A DNA stretch of 24,505 nucleotides from positions 1 through 24,505 of the forward strand of contig JAFOCY010000056.1 of assembly GCA_017380995.1 (NCBI GenBank). The letters run 5' to 3'. This stretch comes from Oscillibacter sp. (GTDB lineage Bacteria; Bacillota; Clostridia; Oscillospirales; Oscillospiraceae). Under the pieces are notes generated by a model. It saw only the letters and a list, made by a program, of their open reading frames with translations. It was not told where the DNA came from and made no database searches. The position numbers and the translations under genes are program-made. Of this stretch, positions 14,548 to 22,146 are shown in pieces; position 1 is the stretch's first letter; each line of letters begins with the position of its first letter.

Positions 14548-14577
14548 TTGACGAAACACCCCGCTCCCTGCTATACT
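14548..14577 (+). promoter_or_regulatory. Promoter-like element facing a hairpin
   Basis: -35 TTGACG (14548-14553), 18-bp spacer, -10 TATACT (14572-14577). Transcription would start near 14584, inside the following hairpin, with no gene on + behind it. Confidence 0.5.
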
Positions 14578-14619
14578 AAAAATGTTGGGGCCAGCCGACA
14601 GGCTGTCCCCAACATTTTT
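14578..14619 (-). terminator. Terminator of the small membrane protein gene
   Basis: AAAAATGTTGGGG pairs with CCCCAACATTTTT (13 bp), with a second stem CAGCC/GGCTG inside. On the - strand it ends in TTTTTAGT and lies 28 nt beyond the stop at 14647. It is symmetrical enough to act in both directions. Confidence 0.85.
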
Positions 14620-14646
14620 AATCGTTCACTGCGGCAAACAACATAC

Positions 14647-15105
14647 TTATCCAAAGACATTGAAGAATTTTGCCAAAGGCTCCACCACATCCGCCAGGTC
14701 TCCGATCGCCTGATTCAATTTCTTGAAGTCAATGGTATTCAGACGGTCCATAGCCTGCTCCACGCCGGCCTGGCTGGTGGTCACCAGGTCATCCACGCTT
14801 TCCGCCATCGCTCCAAGGTCCACTTCCGCCAGCTGAGCCGTCACAGTTTCCAGGTTTTCCAGCACCGTTTCCATGCTGCCCGACAGCTGCTGTGTGATCA
14901 CTTCCAAATCCGTCAAAACGTTTTCCATTTTTATAGATAGTTCCTGCAATGCGGGCATTTTGATATACACCAACAGAAAAAGGCTTACACAGCACACTGC
15001 CGCGATAGCTGTAAAGATGCACTGCCACTTGGCGTATCTGGCCTGTTGGCGGTTTGACTCCTCCATACGGTCCATCCACTCCTGCAATTCCTGTTTTTCT
15101 TCCAT
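14647..15105 (-). CDS. Small single-pass membrane protein with coiled-coil C-terminal half
   Basis: 152 aa, not recognised as a known family. Residues 1-25 are charged (MEEKQELQEWMDRMEESNRQ). One transmembrane segment follows at about 28-48 (CIFTAIAAVCCVSLFLLVYI). The remaining 100 residues are an amphipathic heptad-like stretch (MENVLTDLEVITQQLSGSME and on to LNQAIGDLADVVEPLAKFF), suggesting a coiled coil outside the membrane. The shape recalls DUF948-type and chemoreceptor-like helical proteins, but no match is claimed. A strong AAGGAGG site lies 8 nt before the ATG, and promoter and terminator are both present, so it is a real, separately expressed gene. Confidence 0.8.
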   Translation of the reverse strand: MEEKQELQEWMDRMEESNRQQARYAKWQCIFTAIAAVCCVSLFLLVYIKMPALQELSIKMENVLTDLEVITQQLSGSMETVLENLETVTAQLAEVDLGAMAESVDDLVTTSQAGVEQAMDRLNTIDFKKLNQAIGDLADVVEPLAKFFNVFG

Positions 15106-15127
15106 GGATCACGCCTCCTTTTCGCTC

Positions 15128-15156
15128 ATCATAGCACACTTTCCACCGCAGCACAA
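15128..15156 (-). promoter_or_regulatory. Promoter of the small membrane protein gene
   Basis: -35 TTGTGC (15156-15151), 17-bp spacer, -10 TATGAT (15133-15128). Confidence 0.65.
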
Positions 15157-15205
15157 TCGCTCTTAGTCCTTTGGAACCCACAGGTCCCTTACGCACTTCA
15201 AAGCC

Positions 15206-15244
15206 AAAAAAGACCCGGAAGGCATGCCTTCCAGGTCTTTTTTT
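15206..15244. terminator. Terminator of the ribose operon
   Basis: AAAAAAGACC and GGTCTTTTTT flank the palindrome GGAAGGCATGCCTTCC, giving a stem of about 16 bp with one mismatch. It lies 18 nt beyond the rbsK stop and can work on both strands. Confidence 0.9.
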
Positions 15245-15261
15245 ATGAAAGAATCAGCGGA

Positions 15262-16152
15262 TCAGGCCTGAGCCAAAGCGGCCATTACCTCATCCCGGTA
15301 AGGGATAGAGGGCACCGCGCCGGCGCGGGAAACCGCGATGGAAGACGCCTTGGCGCTCATCTTCAGAATCTCAGGGATAGCCATACCCTCGGCAAGGCCT
15401 GCCAGGAAATAGCCGGTAAAGGTATCGCCTGCGGCGGTAGTGTCCACGGCCTTCACAGGGAAGATGGGCTGGAAGAAGCGCTCCTCGCCATCGGCATAGA
15501 CCGCACCGTCTTTTCCCAGGGTCAGGACGATCCTGGCATGAGGGAACATCTCCTGCATCTTCACGATGATTTCCTCGGGGACGGTAAGGCCGGTGACCTG
15601 ATTTCCCTCCACCTCGTTGAGGAGGAAGATAGAGATTTTGGTCATATCCACGGCAGAGAGCTTTTCATTGAAGGGAGAGGGATTCAGGGCGATCTGCATT
15701 CCCTTCTCATACGCCTTCTCCACGATGTAGGGCAGGAGGTTCACCTCGTTCTGCAGGAGCAGGATATCACCGGAACCGAAATGACTCAGAACTTCATCCA
15801 CATAGGCCTCGGTCAGCATCTGGTTGGCACCGCCATAGAGCAGGATACAGTTCTGGGCGCTGCTGTCGATCTGGATGACGGCATGGCCGCTCTTACCCTC
15901 CACCTTGCGGATGAAGTCGGCGCGGACACCGTACTCGGCACAGGCATCCAGGAAGGGCTGGCCATCCTCGCCGATCATGCCGCCCTGGTAAACCTCCACG
16001 CCGGCCTTGGCCAGGGCAACGGACTGGTTCATACCCTTGCCGCCCAGGAAGGTATTCATAGAAACGGAAGCCTCCGTCTCACCGGGCTGAACGATATGGT
16101 CTACACGATAGACAAGGTCCAGGTTCATAGAACCGATATTCAGTACTTTCAT
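15262..16152 (-). CDS. rbsK: Ribokinase RbsK (PfkB family)
   Basis: 296 aa, cytosolic. Ribokinase phosphorylates D-ribose at O5 with ATP. The first PfkB motif is LGGKGMNQSVALAKAG (residues 36-51; usually GGKGANQA). The second is DTTAAGDTFTGYF (237-249), whose Asp243 is the catalytic base and whose Gly-Asp turn forms the anion hole. The N-terminal NIGSMNLDL matches sugar-contact sequences of the family. The ATG at 16152 follows AGGGGGT. It is the last gene of the operon, 15 nt after the rbsB stop, and is followed by the operon terminator. In B. subtilis rbsK is second; here it is last. Confidence 0.94.
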   Translation of the reverse strand: MKVLNIGSMNLDLVYRVDHIVQPGETEASVSMNTFLGGKGMNQSVALAKAGVEVYQGGMIGEDGQPFLDACAEYGVRADFIRKVEGKSGHAVIQIDSSAQNCILLYGGANQMLTEAYVDEVLSHFGSGDILLLQNEVNLLPYIVEKAYEKGMQIALNPSPFNEKLSAVDMTKISIFLLNEVEGNQVTGLTVPEEIIVKMQEMFPHARIVLTLGKDGAVYADGEERFFQPIFPVKAVDTTAAGDTFTGYFLAGLAEGMAIPEILKMSAKASSIAVSRAGAVPSIPYRDEVMAALAQA

Positions 16153-16167
16153 AGGATGTACCCCCTA

Positions 16168-17955
16168 TTATGCGTTGTCCTTGGTGATCAGGGTCACTTC
16201 AACGGGGATGTTCTTCTCGATGGACTGACCATTGATCAGGCTCACGGCGTTCTCCACAGCGGTTGCACCCAACAAAGCAGGCTGCTGCGCGATGGTACCG
16301 CCCATACGGCCGGCCTTGACAGCCTCCACGGCATCGTCGGTAGCATCAAAACCAACCACCAGGATATCCTTGCCCGCACCGGAGATGGCCTCCAGAGCAC
16401 CCAGGGCCATCTCATCGTTGGCAGCAAAGACAGCCTGGATATCACCGTTGCCCTGAAGCATATTTTCCATAACGCTCATGCCCAGGGCACGGTCGAAGTT
16501 TGCAGTCTGGCTGGCAACTACGTTCAGCTTGGCATCAGCGATCTGATGGAAGCCCGCGCTGCGGTCGATGGCAGCAGATGCGCCGGTAATGCCCTGCAGC
16601 TCGGCAACAACAGCACCCTCGCCCAGGGTGTCCACAATATACTGGGTGGCCATAGCGGCACCGGCCACGTTATCGGAAGCGATCTGGCAATCCACTTCCA
16701 CGCCGTTGACGGCGCGGTCCACAGAGATCACGCGTACACCCTTGGAGATGGCCGCCTGAACAGCGCCGGCAACAGCATCGGAGTCCACGGGATTGACAAC
16801 CAGGACACTGATACCGGAGGCGACCAGGGTCTCAATATCGGTAGTCTGCTTGGCAGCGTCATCACCGGCGTCAGTGACCTGCAGCTCCACGCCCAGCTGG
16901 TCGGCGGCGCCCTGGGCACCTTCCACCAGGGTCACGAAGAAGGGATTGTTCTGGGTGGAAACAGCCAGGCCAATGGAACCGTTGCCCACGATCTCAACAG
17001 ACTCAGCGGCAGCACCGAAGGTATCTGCGTTATCTTTGGTCACAAGAGTAACCTCAACGGGAATGCTCTTTTCAACACTCTCGCCCTTCATCAGCTTCAG
17101 GGCGTTCTCTACGGCAGTAGCACCCAGAAGAGCGGGCTGCTGGGCAATGGTACCACCCATGCGGCCGGCCTTGACGGCGGCAACGGCATCGTCGGTGGCG
17201 TCAAAGCCCACCACCAGGATATCCTTACCGGCACCGGAGATGGCCTCCAGCGCACCCAGAGCCATCTCATCGTTGGCAGCGAAGACAGCCTGGATATCGT
17301 TATTGCCCTGGAGCATATTCTCCATAACGCTCATGCCCTGGGCACGGTCGAAGTTGGCAGTCTGGCTGGCAACAACCTTCAGCTTGCCGTCAGCCACGCT
17401 GTGGAAGCCCTCACTGCGGTCAATAGCGGCAGAAGCACCGGTAACACCCTGGAGCTCAGCAACAACCGCACCCTCGCCCACGGTATCCACGATGAACTGA
17501 GTGGCCATGGCAGCACCGGCCACGTTATCGGAAGCGATCTGGCAATCCACTTCCACGCCGTTAACGGCGCGGTCCACGGAAATGACCTTCACGCCGGCGG
17601 CGATGGCGGACTGAACGGCGCCGGCCACGGCATCGGAGTCCACAGGGTTGACAATCAGGACACTGATACCGGAAGCCACCAGGGTCTCGATGTCGGTGGT
17701 CTGCTTGGCGGCGTCATCACCGGCGTCGGTGACCTGCAGCTCCACACCCAGCTTGGAGGCGGCGGACTTGGCGCCCTCTACCATGGTGACGAAGAAGGGG
17801 TTATTCTGAGTGGAAACAGCCAGGCCCACGGAGCCGTCCACCTTGGCGGCGGCAGCGCCCTCCTCACCGTCGATCACGATGCGGCAGGCCGTCAGGGACA
17901 GCGTCATTGCGACGCAAAGCAGCATTGCAAATACTTTTTTCATGGCATTTTTCAT
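16168..17955 (-). CDS. rbsB: Tandem double-domain ribose-binding lipoprotein (RbsB-RbsB)
   Basis: 595 aa, twice the usual RbsB length of about 300. A lipoprotein signal with lipobox LTAC (Cys24) anchors it outside the membrane. After a short linker come two periplasmic-binding (Peripla_BP_4) domains of 269 residues each, at about 42-310 and 327-595, joined by a 16-residue linker. By hand alignment 239 of 269 positions are identical. Each keeps the residues known from E. coli RbsB to contact ribose: NNPFF, VDRAV, the Arg before (S/A)GF, NFDR, ANDEM, GFD and TIAQ. It should deliver sugar to RbsC/RbsA. Start: ATG at 17955 is best spaced from GAGGG; a GTG at 17964 is in frame. The rbsC stop is 13 nt upstream. 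Confidence 0.93.
   Translation of the reverse strand: MKNAMKKVFAMLLCVAMTLSLTACRIVIDGEEGAAAAKVDGSVGLAVSTQNNPFFVTMVEGAKSAASKLGVELQVTDAGDDAAKQTTDIETLVASGISVLIVNPVDSDAVAGAVQSAIAAGVKVISVDRAVNGVEVDCQIASDNVAGAAMATQFIVDTVGEGAVVAELQGVTGASAAIDRSEGFHSVADGKLKVVASQTANFDRAQGMSVMENMLQGNNDIQAVFAANDEMALGALEAISGAGKDILVVGFDATDDAVAAVKAGRMGGTIAQQPALLGATAVENALKLMKGESVEKSIPVEVTLVTKDNADTFGAAAESVEIVGNGSIGLAVSTQNNPFFVTLVEGAQGAADQLGVELQVTDAGDDAAKQTTDIETLVASGISVLVVNPVDSDAVAGAVQAAISKGVRVISVDRAVNGVEVDCQIASDNVAGAAMATQYIVDTLGEGAVVAELQGITGASAAIDRSAGFHQIADAKLNVVASQTANFDRALGMSVMENMLQGNGDIQAVFAANDEMALGALEAISGAGKDILVVGFDATDDAVEAVKAGRMGGTIAQQPALLGATAVENAVSLINGQSIEKNIPVEVTLITKDNA
16171..16977 (-). repeat. Direct repeat copy 2 (second RbsB domain)
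   Basis: 807 bp encoding the C-terminal binding domain. It is the partner of 17026-17832, at a period of 855 bp, in frame and with no length difference. Confidence 0.9.
17026..17832 (-). repeat. Direct repeat copy 1 (first RbsB domain)
   Basis: 807 bp encoding the N-terminal binding domain; about 89 % of codons give the same residue as copy 2. The 48 bp between the copies encode the linker. Confidence 0.9.
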
Positions 17956-17968
17956 GGTATTCACCCTC

Positions 17969-18940
17969 TTATCTCTTACGGTCGGACAGCACGGCCACCA
18001 GAATGACCACAGCTTTGATAACTTCCTGATAGTAGCTGGAAACGTTCATGATGTTCAGGCCGTTGTTCAGCACGGCAATAATCAGAACGCCGGCGATGGT
18101 GCCGGTGATCTTGCCACGGCCACCACTCATGGAGGTGCCGCCCAGGGCAACTGCGGCGATGGCATCCAGCTCATAGCCGGAACCCAGAGTGGGCTGGGCA
18201 GAGTCCAGACGGGAGATCATGAGAAGGCCTGCCAGAGCGGAGAGGAAACCGGAAATGGAGTAGCAGGCGATCTTGATGCGGGCGGTGTTGACACCCACCA
18301 GGTTGGCACACTTGGCGTTGGAGCCGGTTGCATAGATGCGGCGGCCGAAGGTGGTCTTATTCAGCACGAAGTAGACAATCAGGAAGGCCAGCACCAGAAT
18401 GATGGCGGGAATGGGGATCTTAATGGTCTCAGCGATCAGCACGCTGCCCTTACCCATGGCCTTGAAGAAAAACTCTCCGCTGGAAGCGCTGTTGGCCAGC
18501 TGGGAAATGGGCTTGCCGTCGGTGATAATCTTGGCCACACCGCGGTAGGCGGTCATGGTGATGAGGGTCGCGATGAAGGGCTGCAGACGGCCCTTGGTCA
18601 CCAGCAGACCACTGATGGCGCCCAAAGCAGTGCCGACGACCAAGGCAATCAGAACTGCCAGAACAGCAGGCATACCAGACACCAGCAGCTCCGCGCAGAT
18701 GATGGCGCTGAGGGCGAAAACAGAGCCGACGGACAGGTCGATGCCGTCAGAGAGGATCACCAGTGTCATACCGAAGGCGATCAGGCCGTTGAAAGAGGCC
18801 TGACGCAGCAGGTTCATCAGGTTGCTGGGGGCGCGGAAGCTGGGTTCGATGACGCTCAGCACCACCACCAGAAGGGCCAGTGCGATAAACGCGCCGTATT
18901 CTCCAAGAATGGAGCCTACATTTTTCTTATTCTTAATCAT
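17969..18940 (-). CDS. rbsC: Ribose ABC transporter permease RbsC
   Basis: 323 aa with eight to ten hydrophobic segments, as for the BPD_transp_2 family. RbsC forms the membrane channel with RbsA as ATPase. Typical sequences are FGMTLVILSDGIDLSVGSV (about residues 55-75), FIATLITMTAYRG, YATGSNAKCANLVGVNT (the cytoplasmic loop that contacts the ATPase) and GSGYELDAIAAVALGGTSMSGGRG. The ATG at 18940 overlaps the rbsA stop as ATGA and is 9 nt from AGGAGG. Another ATG at 18949 directly touches that site and is rejected. Confidence 0.95.
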   Translation of the reverse strand: MIKNKKNVGSILGEYGAFIALALLVVVLSVIEPSFRAPSNLMNLLRQASFNGLIAFGMTLVILSDGIDLSVGSVFALSAIICAELLVSGMPAVLAVLIALVVGTALGAISGLLVTKGRLQPFIATLITMTAYRGVAKIITDGKPISQLANSASSGEFFFKAMGKGSVLIAETIKIPIPAIILVLAFLIVYFVLNKTTFGRRIYATGSNAKCANLVGVNTARIKIACYSISGFLSALAGLLMISRLDSAQPTLGSGYELDAIAAVALGGTSMSGGRGKITGTIAGVLIIAVLNNGLNIMNVSSYYQEVIKAVVILVAVLSDRKR

Positions 18941-20424
18941 GCCAAACATCCTCCTGTGGCCAATGTCATTACTTTTGCCTGGTCTGCGGTGGCGGCGTCG
19001 ATGATGCCGGTCACCTTACCCTCGTGGACGACCATAATGCGGTCGCTCATTCCCAGCACCTCGGGCAGCTCGGAGGAGACCATGATGACGGCGACGCCCT
19101 TGGCGGCCAGTTCATTGATCACGCTGTAAATCTCTTTCTTTGCGCCGATATCCACGCCTCTGGTGGGCTCATCCAGGATCAGGATCTTGGGATCGGTGTA
19201 GATCCACTTGGCCAGGACCACCTTCTGCTGGTTACCGCCGGAGAGATTGCCGCACTCGTGTTCGGGGCCGAAGCACTTGATCCTAAATTCGCTGATACCG
19301 CGCTTGACCAGCTCCGTGCCCTTCTTTGCGGAAAGGACACTGCTCTTGGACACCTTGCCCAGGTTGGCAAGCTCGATGTTCTCCGCGATGCTCTTTTCCA
19401 GCAGCAGGCCCTCGGTCTTGCGGTCCTCGGTGATAAAGCCGATACCGGCGGCGATGGCCTGGCGGGGATTGCGGATGGAGATCTCCTGTCCCTCAATAAA
19501 GATCTTTCCGGTAACGCCGGGGAGGTTGCCAAAAATGGCCTGCATGATCTCTGTGCGGCCTGCGCCCATCAATCCGGACACGCCCAGGACCTCGCCGGCG
19601 CGGACGGAGAAGTTCACATTACGGAAGAACTTCTCGTGGGTCAGGTCCTCCACGCGGAGCACTTCCCCGCCGATGGCCACATTGCGGTTGGGGAAACGCT
19701 CGCCGATCTCACGGCCGATCATCATCTGGACCACATCATCCATGGTGATGTCCTTGATGTACTTGGTGTCGATGTACTGACCATCACGCAGAATGGTGAT
19801 ACGGTCGCAAAGCTCGAAGATCTCCTCCATACGGTGGGAGATATAGACGATGGAAACGCCCTTGCTGCGCAGGGAGTTCATGACCTCAAAGAGGACCTCG
19901 GTCTCACTCTGGGTCAGGGCGGCAGTAGGCTCGTCCATGATGAGGACCTTGGCGTCCACCATCAGCGCCTTGCAGATCTCCACCATCTGCTGCTGACCTA
20001 CGGAAAGGTCGCTCATCACAGCGTCAATGGGGATGTTGACGCCCATGCGGTCCATGATCTCCTGGGCTTTGGCACGCATGGCCTTCTTGTCACAAATACC
20101 AAAGTGCTTGGTGATCTCCTTGCCCATGAAGAGGTTTTCCTCCACCGTCAGATCAAAGAGAACGTTGAGCTCCTGGTAAATGAAGACGATACCCGCCTTC
20201 TCCGCCTCCTGGGGATTTTTATAGCTGACTTCCTGTCCGTCCACATAGATCGTACCGGCATCCTTGGTATAGACACCGGTAAGGATCTTCATAAGCGTGG
20301 ACTTGCCGGCACCGTTTTCGCCCATCAGGGCGTGAACTTCGCCGTCCTTGAGCAGGAAGCCGGCATCTTTCAGTACCTGGTTGGAACCAAAGGACTTGTT
20401 GATGCCTCTCATTTCAATGTTCAT
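18937..20424 (-). CDS. rbsA: Ribose ABC transporter ATP-binding protein RbsA
   Basis: 495 aa with two ABC domains, normal for sugar importers of the RbsA/MglA group. The first domain has Walker A GENGAGKST (35-43), signature LSVGQ (140-144) and Walker B VLIMDEPTAA (Asp164, Glu165). The second has the degenerate Walker A GLMGAGRTE typical of the family, a normal signature LSGGNQQKV and ILILDEPTRGVD. As in its relatives, only the first ATP site pair is fully canonical. AAGGGGGAAG precedes the ATG at 20424. The gene lies 17 nt after rbsD and overlaps rbsC by 4 bp. Confidence 0.96.
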   Translation of the reverse strand: MNIEMRGINKSFGSNQVLKDAGFLLKDGEVHALMGENGAGKSTLMKILTGVYTKDAGTIYVDGQEVSYKNPQEAEKAGIVFIYQELNVLFDLTVEENLFMGKEITKHFGICDKKAMRAKAQEIMDRMGVNIPIDAVMSDLSVGQQQMVEICKALMVDAKVLIMDEPTAALTQSETEVLFEVMNSLRSKGVSIVYISHRMEEIFELCDRITILRDGQYIDTKYIKDITMDDVVQMMIGREIGERFPNRNVAIGGEVLRVEDLTHEKFFRNVNFSVRAGEVLGVSGLMGAGRTEIMQAIFGNLPGVTGKIFIEGQEISIRNPRQAIAAGIGFITEDRKTEGLLLEKSIAENIELANLGKVSKSSVLSAKKGTELVKRGISEFRIKCFGPEHECGNLSGGNQQKVVLAKWIYTDPKILILDEPTRGVDIGAKKEIYSVINELAAKGVAVIMVSSELPEVLGMSDRIMVVHEGKVTGIIDAATADQAKVMTLATGGCLA

Positions 20425-20441
20425 ACGCTTCCCCCTTACAC

Positions 20442-20846
20442 TCAGGCAAAAATGCACCCGGACTGCAAAATGATGTTTGCATAAGGCGTGATCTCGCCGG
20501 TCCGGATGACTGCCTTGCAGTCTTTGGTCTTTTCCTTCAGTTCCACGTGAGAAACGAACTCCACTTCCACATTTTGCCCCGCAAACAGTTCCTCTACCTG
20601 CTGCAAAACAGTGGGGTTCTGGGTCTTGATCTCCTCAGCCAGGACGATTTTTTCCACCTTCATATCGCCAACTACGATTTCCAGCGTCCGCATGAAAGTA
20701 GGCTCACCAAAGACCAGTGCCAGATCGATGCGCTCCACTTCATCCGGAATAGGCAAACCGCAGTCACCGATACAGATGCAGTCCGTGTGTCCCATATAAG
20801 ACAGGACACGGGAGATATCGCTGTTTAGGATACCTGCTCGTTTCAT
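20442..20846 (-). CDS. rbsD: D-ribose pyranase RbsD
   Basis: 134 aa, the normal length. RbsD interconverts the pyranose and furanose forms of ribose so that ribokinase receives the furanose. The N-terminal MKRAGILNSDISRVLSYMGHTD carries the catalytic His20, followed by IGDCGLPIP. The C-terminal TGEITPYANIILQSGCIF is the family signature, although homologues usually read TGE(C/A)TPY. RbsD forms a ring-shaped multimer in other bacteria. The ATG overlaps the stop of the regulator gene as ATGA, so it is coupled to it. Confidence 0.96.
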   Translation of the reverse strand: MKRAGILNSDISRVLSYMGHTDCICIGDCGLPIPDEVERIDLALVFGEPTFMRTLEIVVGDMKVEKIVLAEEIKTQNPTVLQQVEELFAGQNVEVEFVSHVELKEKTKDCKAVIRTGEITPYANIILQSGCIFA

Positions 20847-21838
20847 TGCTCTCTTCCTCTCCTTTTTGTTGTCTCGCGAATTGCTAATGATACTGGTAAA
20901 ATATATTCTGTTTCCTTTTCAAAATTCTCCTTTTGGCGGACAACCACATCCAGTGCCGTTTTCGCCATGTCCTCAATAGGCTGACAAACTGTGGTCAGCT
21001 CAGGGGACATCAATTCGGATAGATCGATCCCGTCAAAACCGATCAGCTGGATCCGATCGGGAACAGTTATATTCTTTTTATGCAGAATCTTATAGATGGA
21101 TATGGCAACAATATCATTGGAAGCAATGATACCGTCCACTTGAGGATAACACTCCAGAAGTTTTTCCGTCATGGCCAAGCCGGAAAGAAAATCATAGTCA
21201 CAGTCCACCGTCTGCTCCGGGATACCGCGTTCCCGGCAGACATCACGGTATCCTTCATAGCGCTGCCTGGCACTGAAGATCTTCTGTGGTCCTCTGATAC
21301 AGACGATGTTCTGGCATCCGCACTCCAGCAAATGCTCCATGGCAAGGCGTCCGCCCTGGTAATAATCACAGTATACACACGCCTCCACCACTTCTGCGGA
21401 AACCATCATATCCAACGCCACCACCGGAATGGGACAGCCAGAGAGGAAGCTCTGGATCTCCTGGTTCCCCGATGCCAGGATCACGCCATCCGCATTCATC
21501 GCTACCAGCATCTGGATCGCGGCTTTTTCCTTCTCCAGGTCGCCGCCCACATTGCATAGAAAAATCCGGTACCCTTCTTTGCCTGCAAGCTCATCGATAA
21601 TGCCCGCCAACTGTGTAAAATAAGGGTTACGAATACTGGGGATGATCAATCCGATCGTTTTAGCAGATTTTTTAAATAAAGACCGGGCCACTTCATTGGG
21701 GATAAACCCTGTCTCCTCAATGGCTGCCAACACCCGTTTCCGGGTTTCAGGAGCTACAGCGGCAGTCCCATTCATCACTCGGGAGACCGTTGCAGGAGAT
21801 ACTTTCGCCAGCCTGGCTACTTCCCGGATACTGCTCAA
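20843..21838 (-). CDS. rbsR: LacI-family ribose operon repressor (RbsR-like)
   Basis: 331 aa from a TTG start at 21838. The N-terminal helix-turn-helix and hinge read SSIREVARLAKVSPATVSRV and go on to IPNEVARSL (residues 2-54). The rest is a sugar-binding core (TIGLIIPSIRNPYFTQLAGI, then VDGIIASNDIVAI, IGFDGIDLSELMSPELTTV). The TTG is 6 nt from a GGGGGG site and gives the usual LacI N-terminus. An ATG at 21895 would add 19 unusual residues and would lie in the operator palindrome. It is the first gene of the rbs operon, so it probably represses its own transcription and is released by ribose or a ribose derivative. Confidence 0.9.
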   Translation of the reverse strand: MSSIREVARLAKVSPATVSRVMNGTAAVAPETRKRVLAAIEETGFIPNEVARSLFKKSAKTIGLIIPSIRNPYFTQLAGIIDELAGKEGYRIFLCNVGGDLEKEKAAIQMLVAMNADGVILASGNQEIQSFLSGCPIPVVALDMMVSAEVVEACVYCDYYQGGRLAMEHLLECGCQNIVCIRGPQKIFSARQRYEGYRDVCRERGIPEQTVDCDYDFLSGLAMTEKLLECYPQVDGIIASNDIVAISIYKILHKKNITVPDRIQLIGFDGIDLSELMSPELTTVCQPIEDMAKTALDVVVRQKENFEKETEYILPVSLAIRETTKRRGREQ

Positions 21839-21879
21839 AACAATCCCCCCTTCAAAAAGCAAATCCACATTCCCAAAGG

Positions 21880-21895
21880 ATGAAACCCGTTTCAT
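21880..21895. promoter_or_regulatory. Probable RbsR operator
   Basis: ATGAAACCCGTTTCAT is a 7-bp inverted repeat around CC, of the kind LacI-type repressors bind. It sits between the candidate promoter and the start of the regulator gene, near the expected transcription start. Confidence 0.65.
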
Positions 21896-21902
21896 TACTT
21901 TA

Positions 21903-21931
21903 CTTCTAGTACAGAGAAAACATTTTTACAA
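21903..21931 (-). promoter_or_regulatory. Candidate promoter of the rbs operon
   Basis: -35 TTGTAA (21931-21926), 17-bp spacer, -10 TAGAAG (21908-21903). Both boxes match in four of six positions only. The place just upstream of the operator supports it. Confidence 0.4.
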
Positions 21932-22073
21932 CAAACTTTTTCTTTTCTCCGTATTGACTATGTTTTGTCGTTCTTTCTTGTTTGATACGACCATACGTTA
22001 CCGTAATTTTTTCCGAAAGAAAAGAAAACTTTGCCGAAATTCCACGGCATCTTCGTTCACTGCTACCGAAAGC

Positions 22074-22114
22074 AAAAAACGCTGAGAGATTTCCAAAGGA
22101 AATCTCTCAGCGTT
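22074..22114 (-). terminator. Terminator after the acetyltransferase gene
   Basis: A perfect 17-bp stem (22078-22094 with 22098-22114) has a 3-nt loop. On the - strand it is followed by TTTTGC with further T bases. It lies 33 nt beyond the stop at 22147. Confidence 0.92.
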
Positions 22115-22146
22115 ACTGTGTTATCCCAACCTTATAGATCCCTGCG

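Noticed and set aside
14482..14940. A 152-codon frame on + over the promoter-hairpin and the membrane-protein gene
   Set aside because: It passes through a terminator hairpin and is antisense to a gene with strong expression signals; the protein sequence has no domain.
15538..18006. An 822-codon open frame on + opposite rbsK and the tandem rbsB
   Set aside because: It runs antisense to two well-recognised genes, is rich in His, Gly and Gln as expected from complementing GC-rich Ala/Val/Asp codons, and contains the shadow of the rbsB repeat. No ribosome binding site or family match was seen.
19024..20484. A 486-codon open frame on + opposite rbsA
   Set aside because: It has the same Asp/His/Leu-rich shadow composition, and rbsA on the other strand is certain.
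22074..22114. The 17-bp inverted repeat as an insertion-sequence end
   Set aside because: It is a compact hairpin with a 3-nt loop and a T run beyond a stop codon, with no transposase near it: a terminator.
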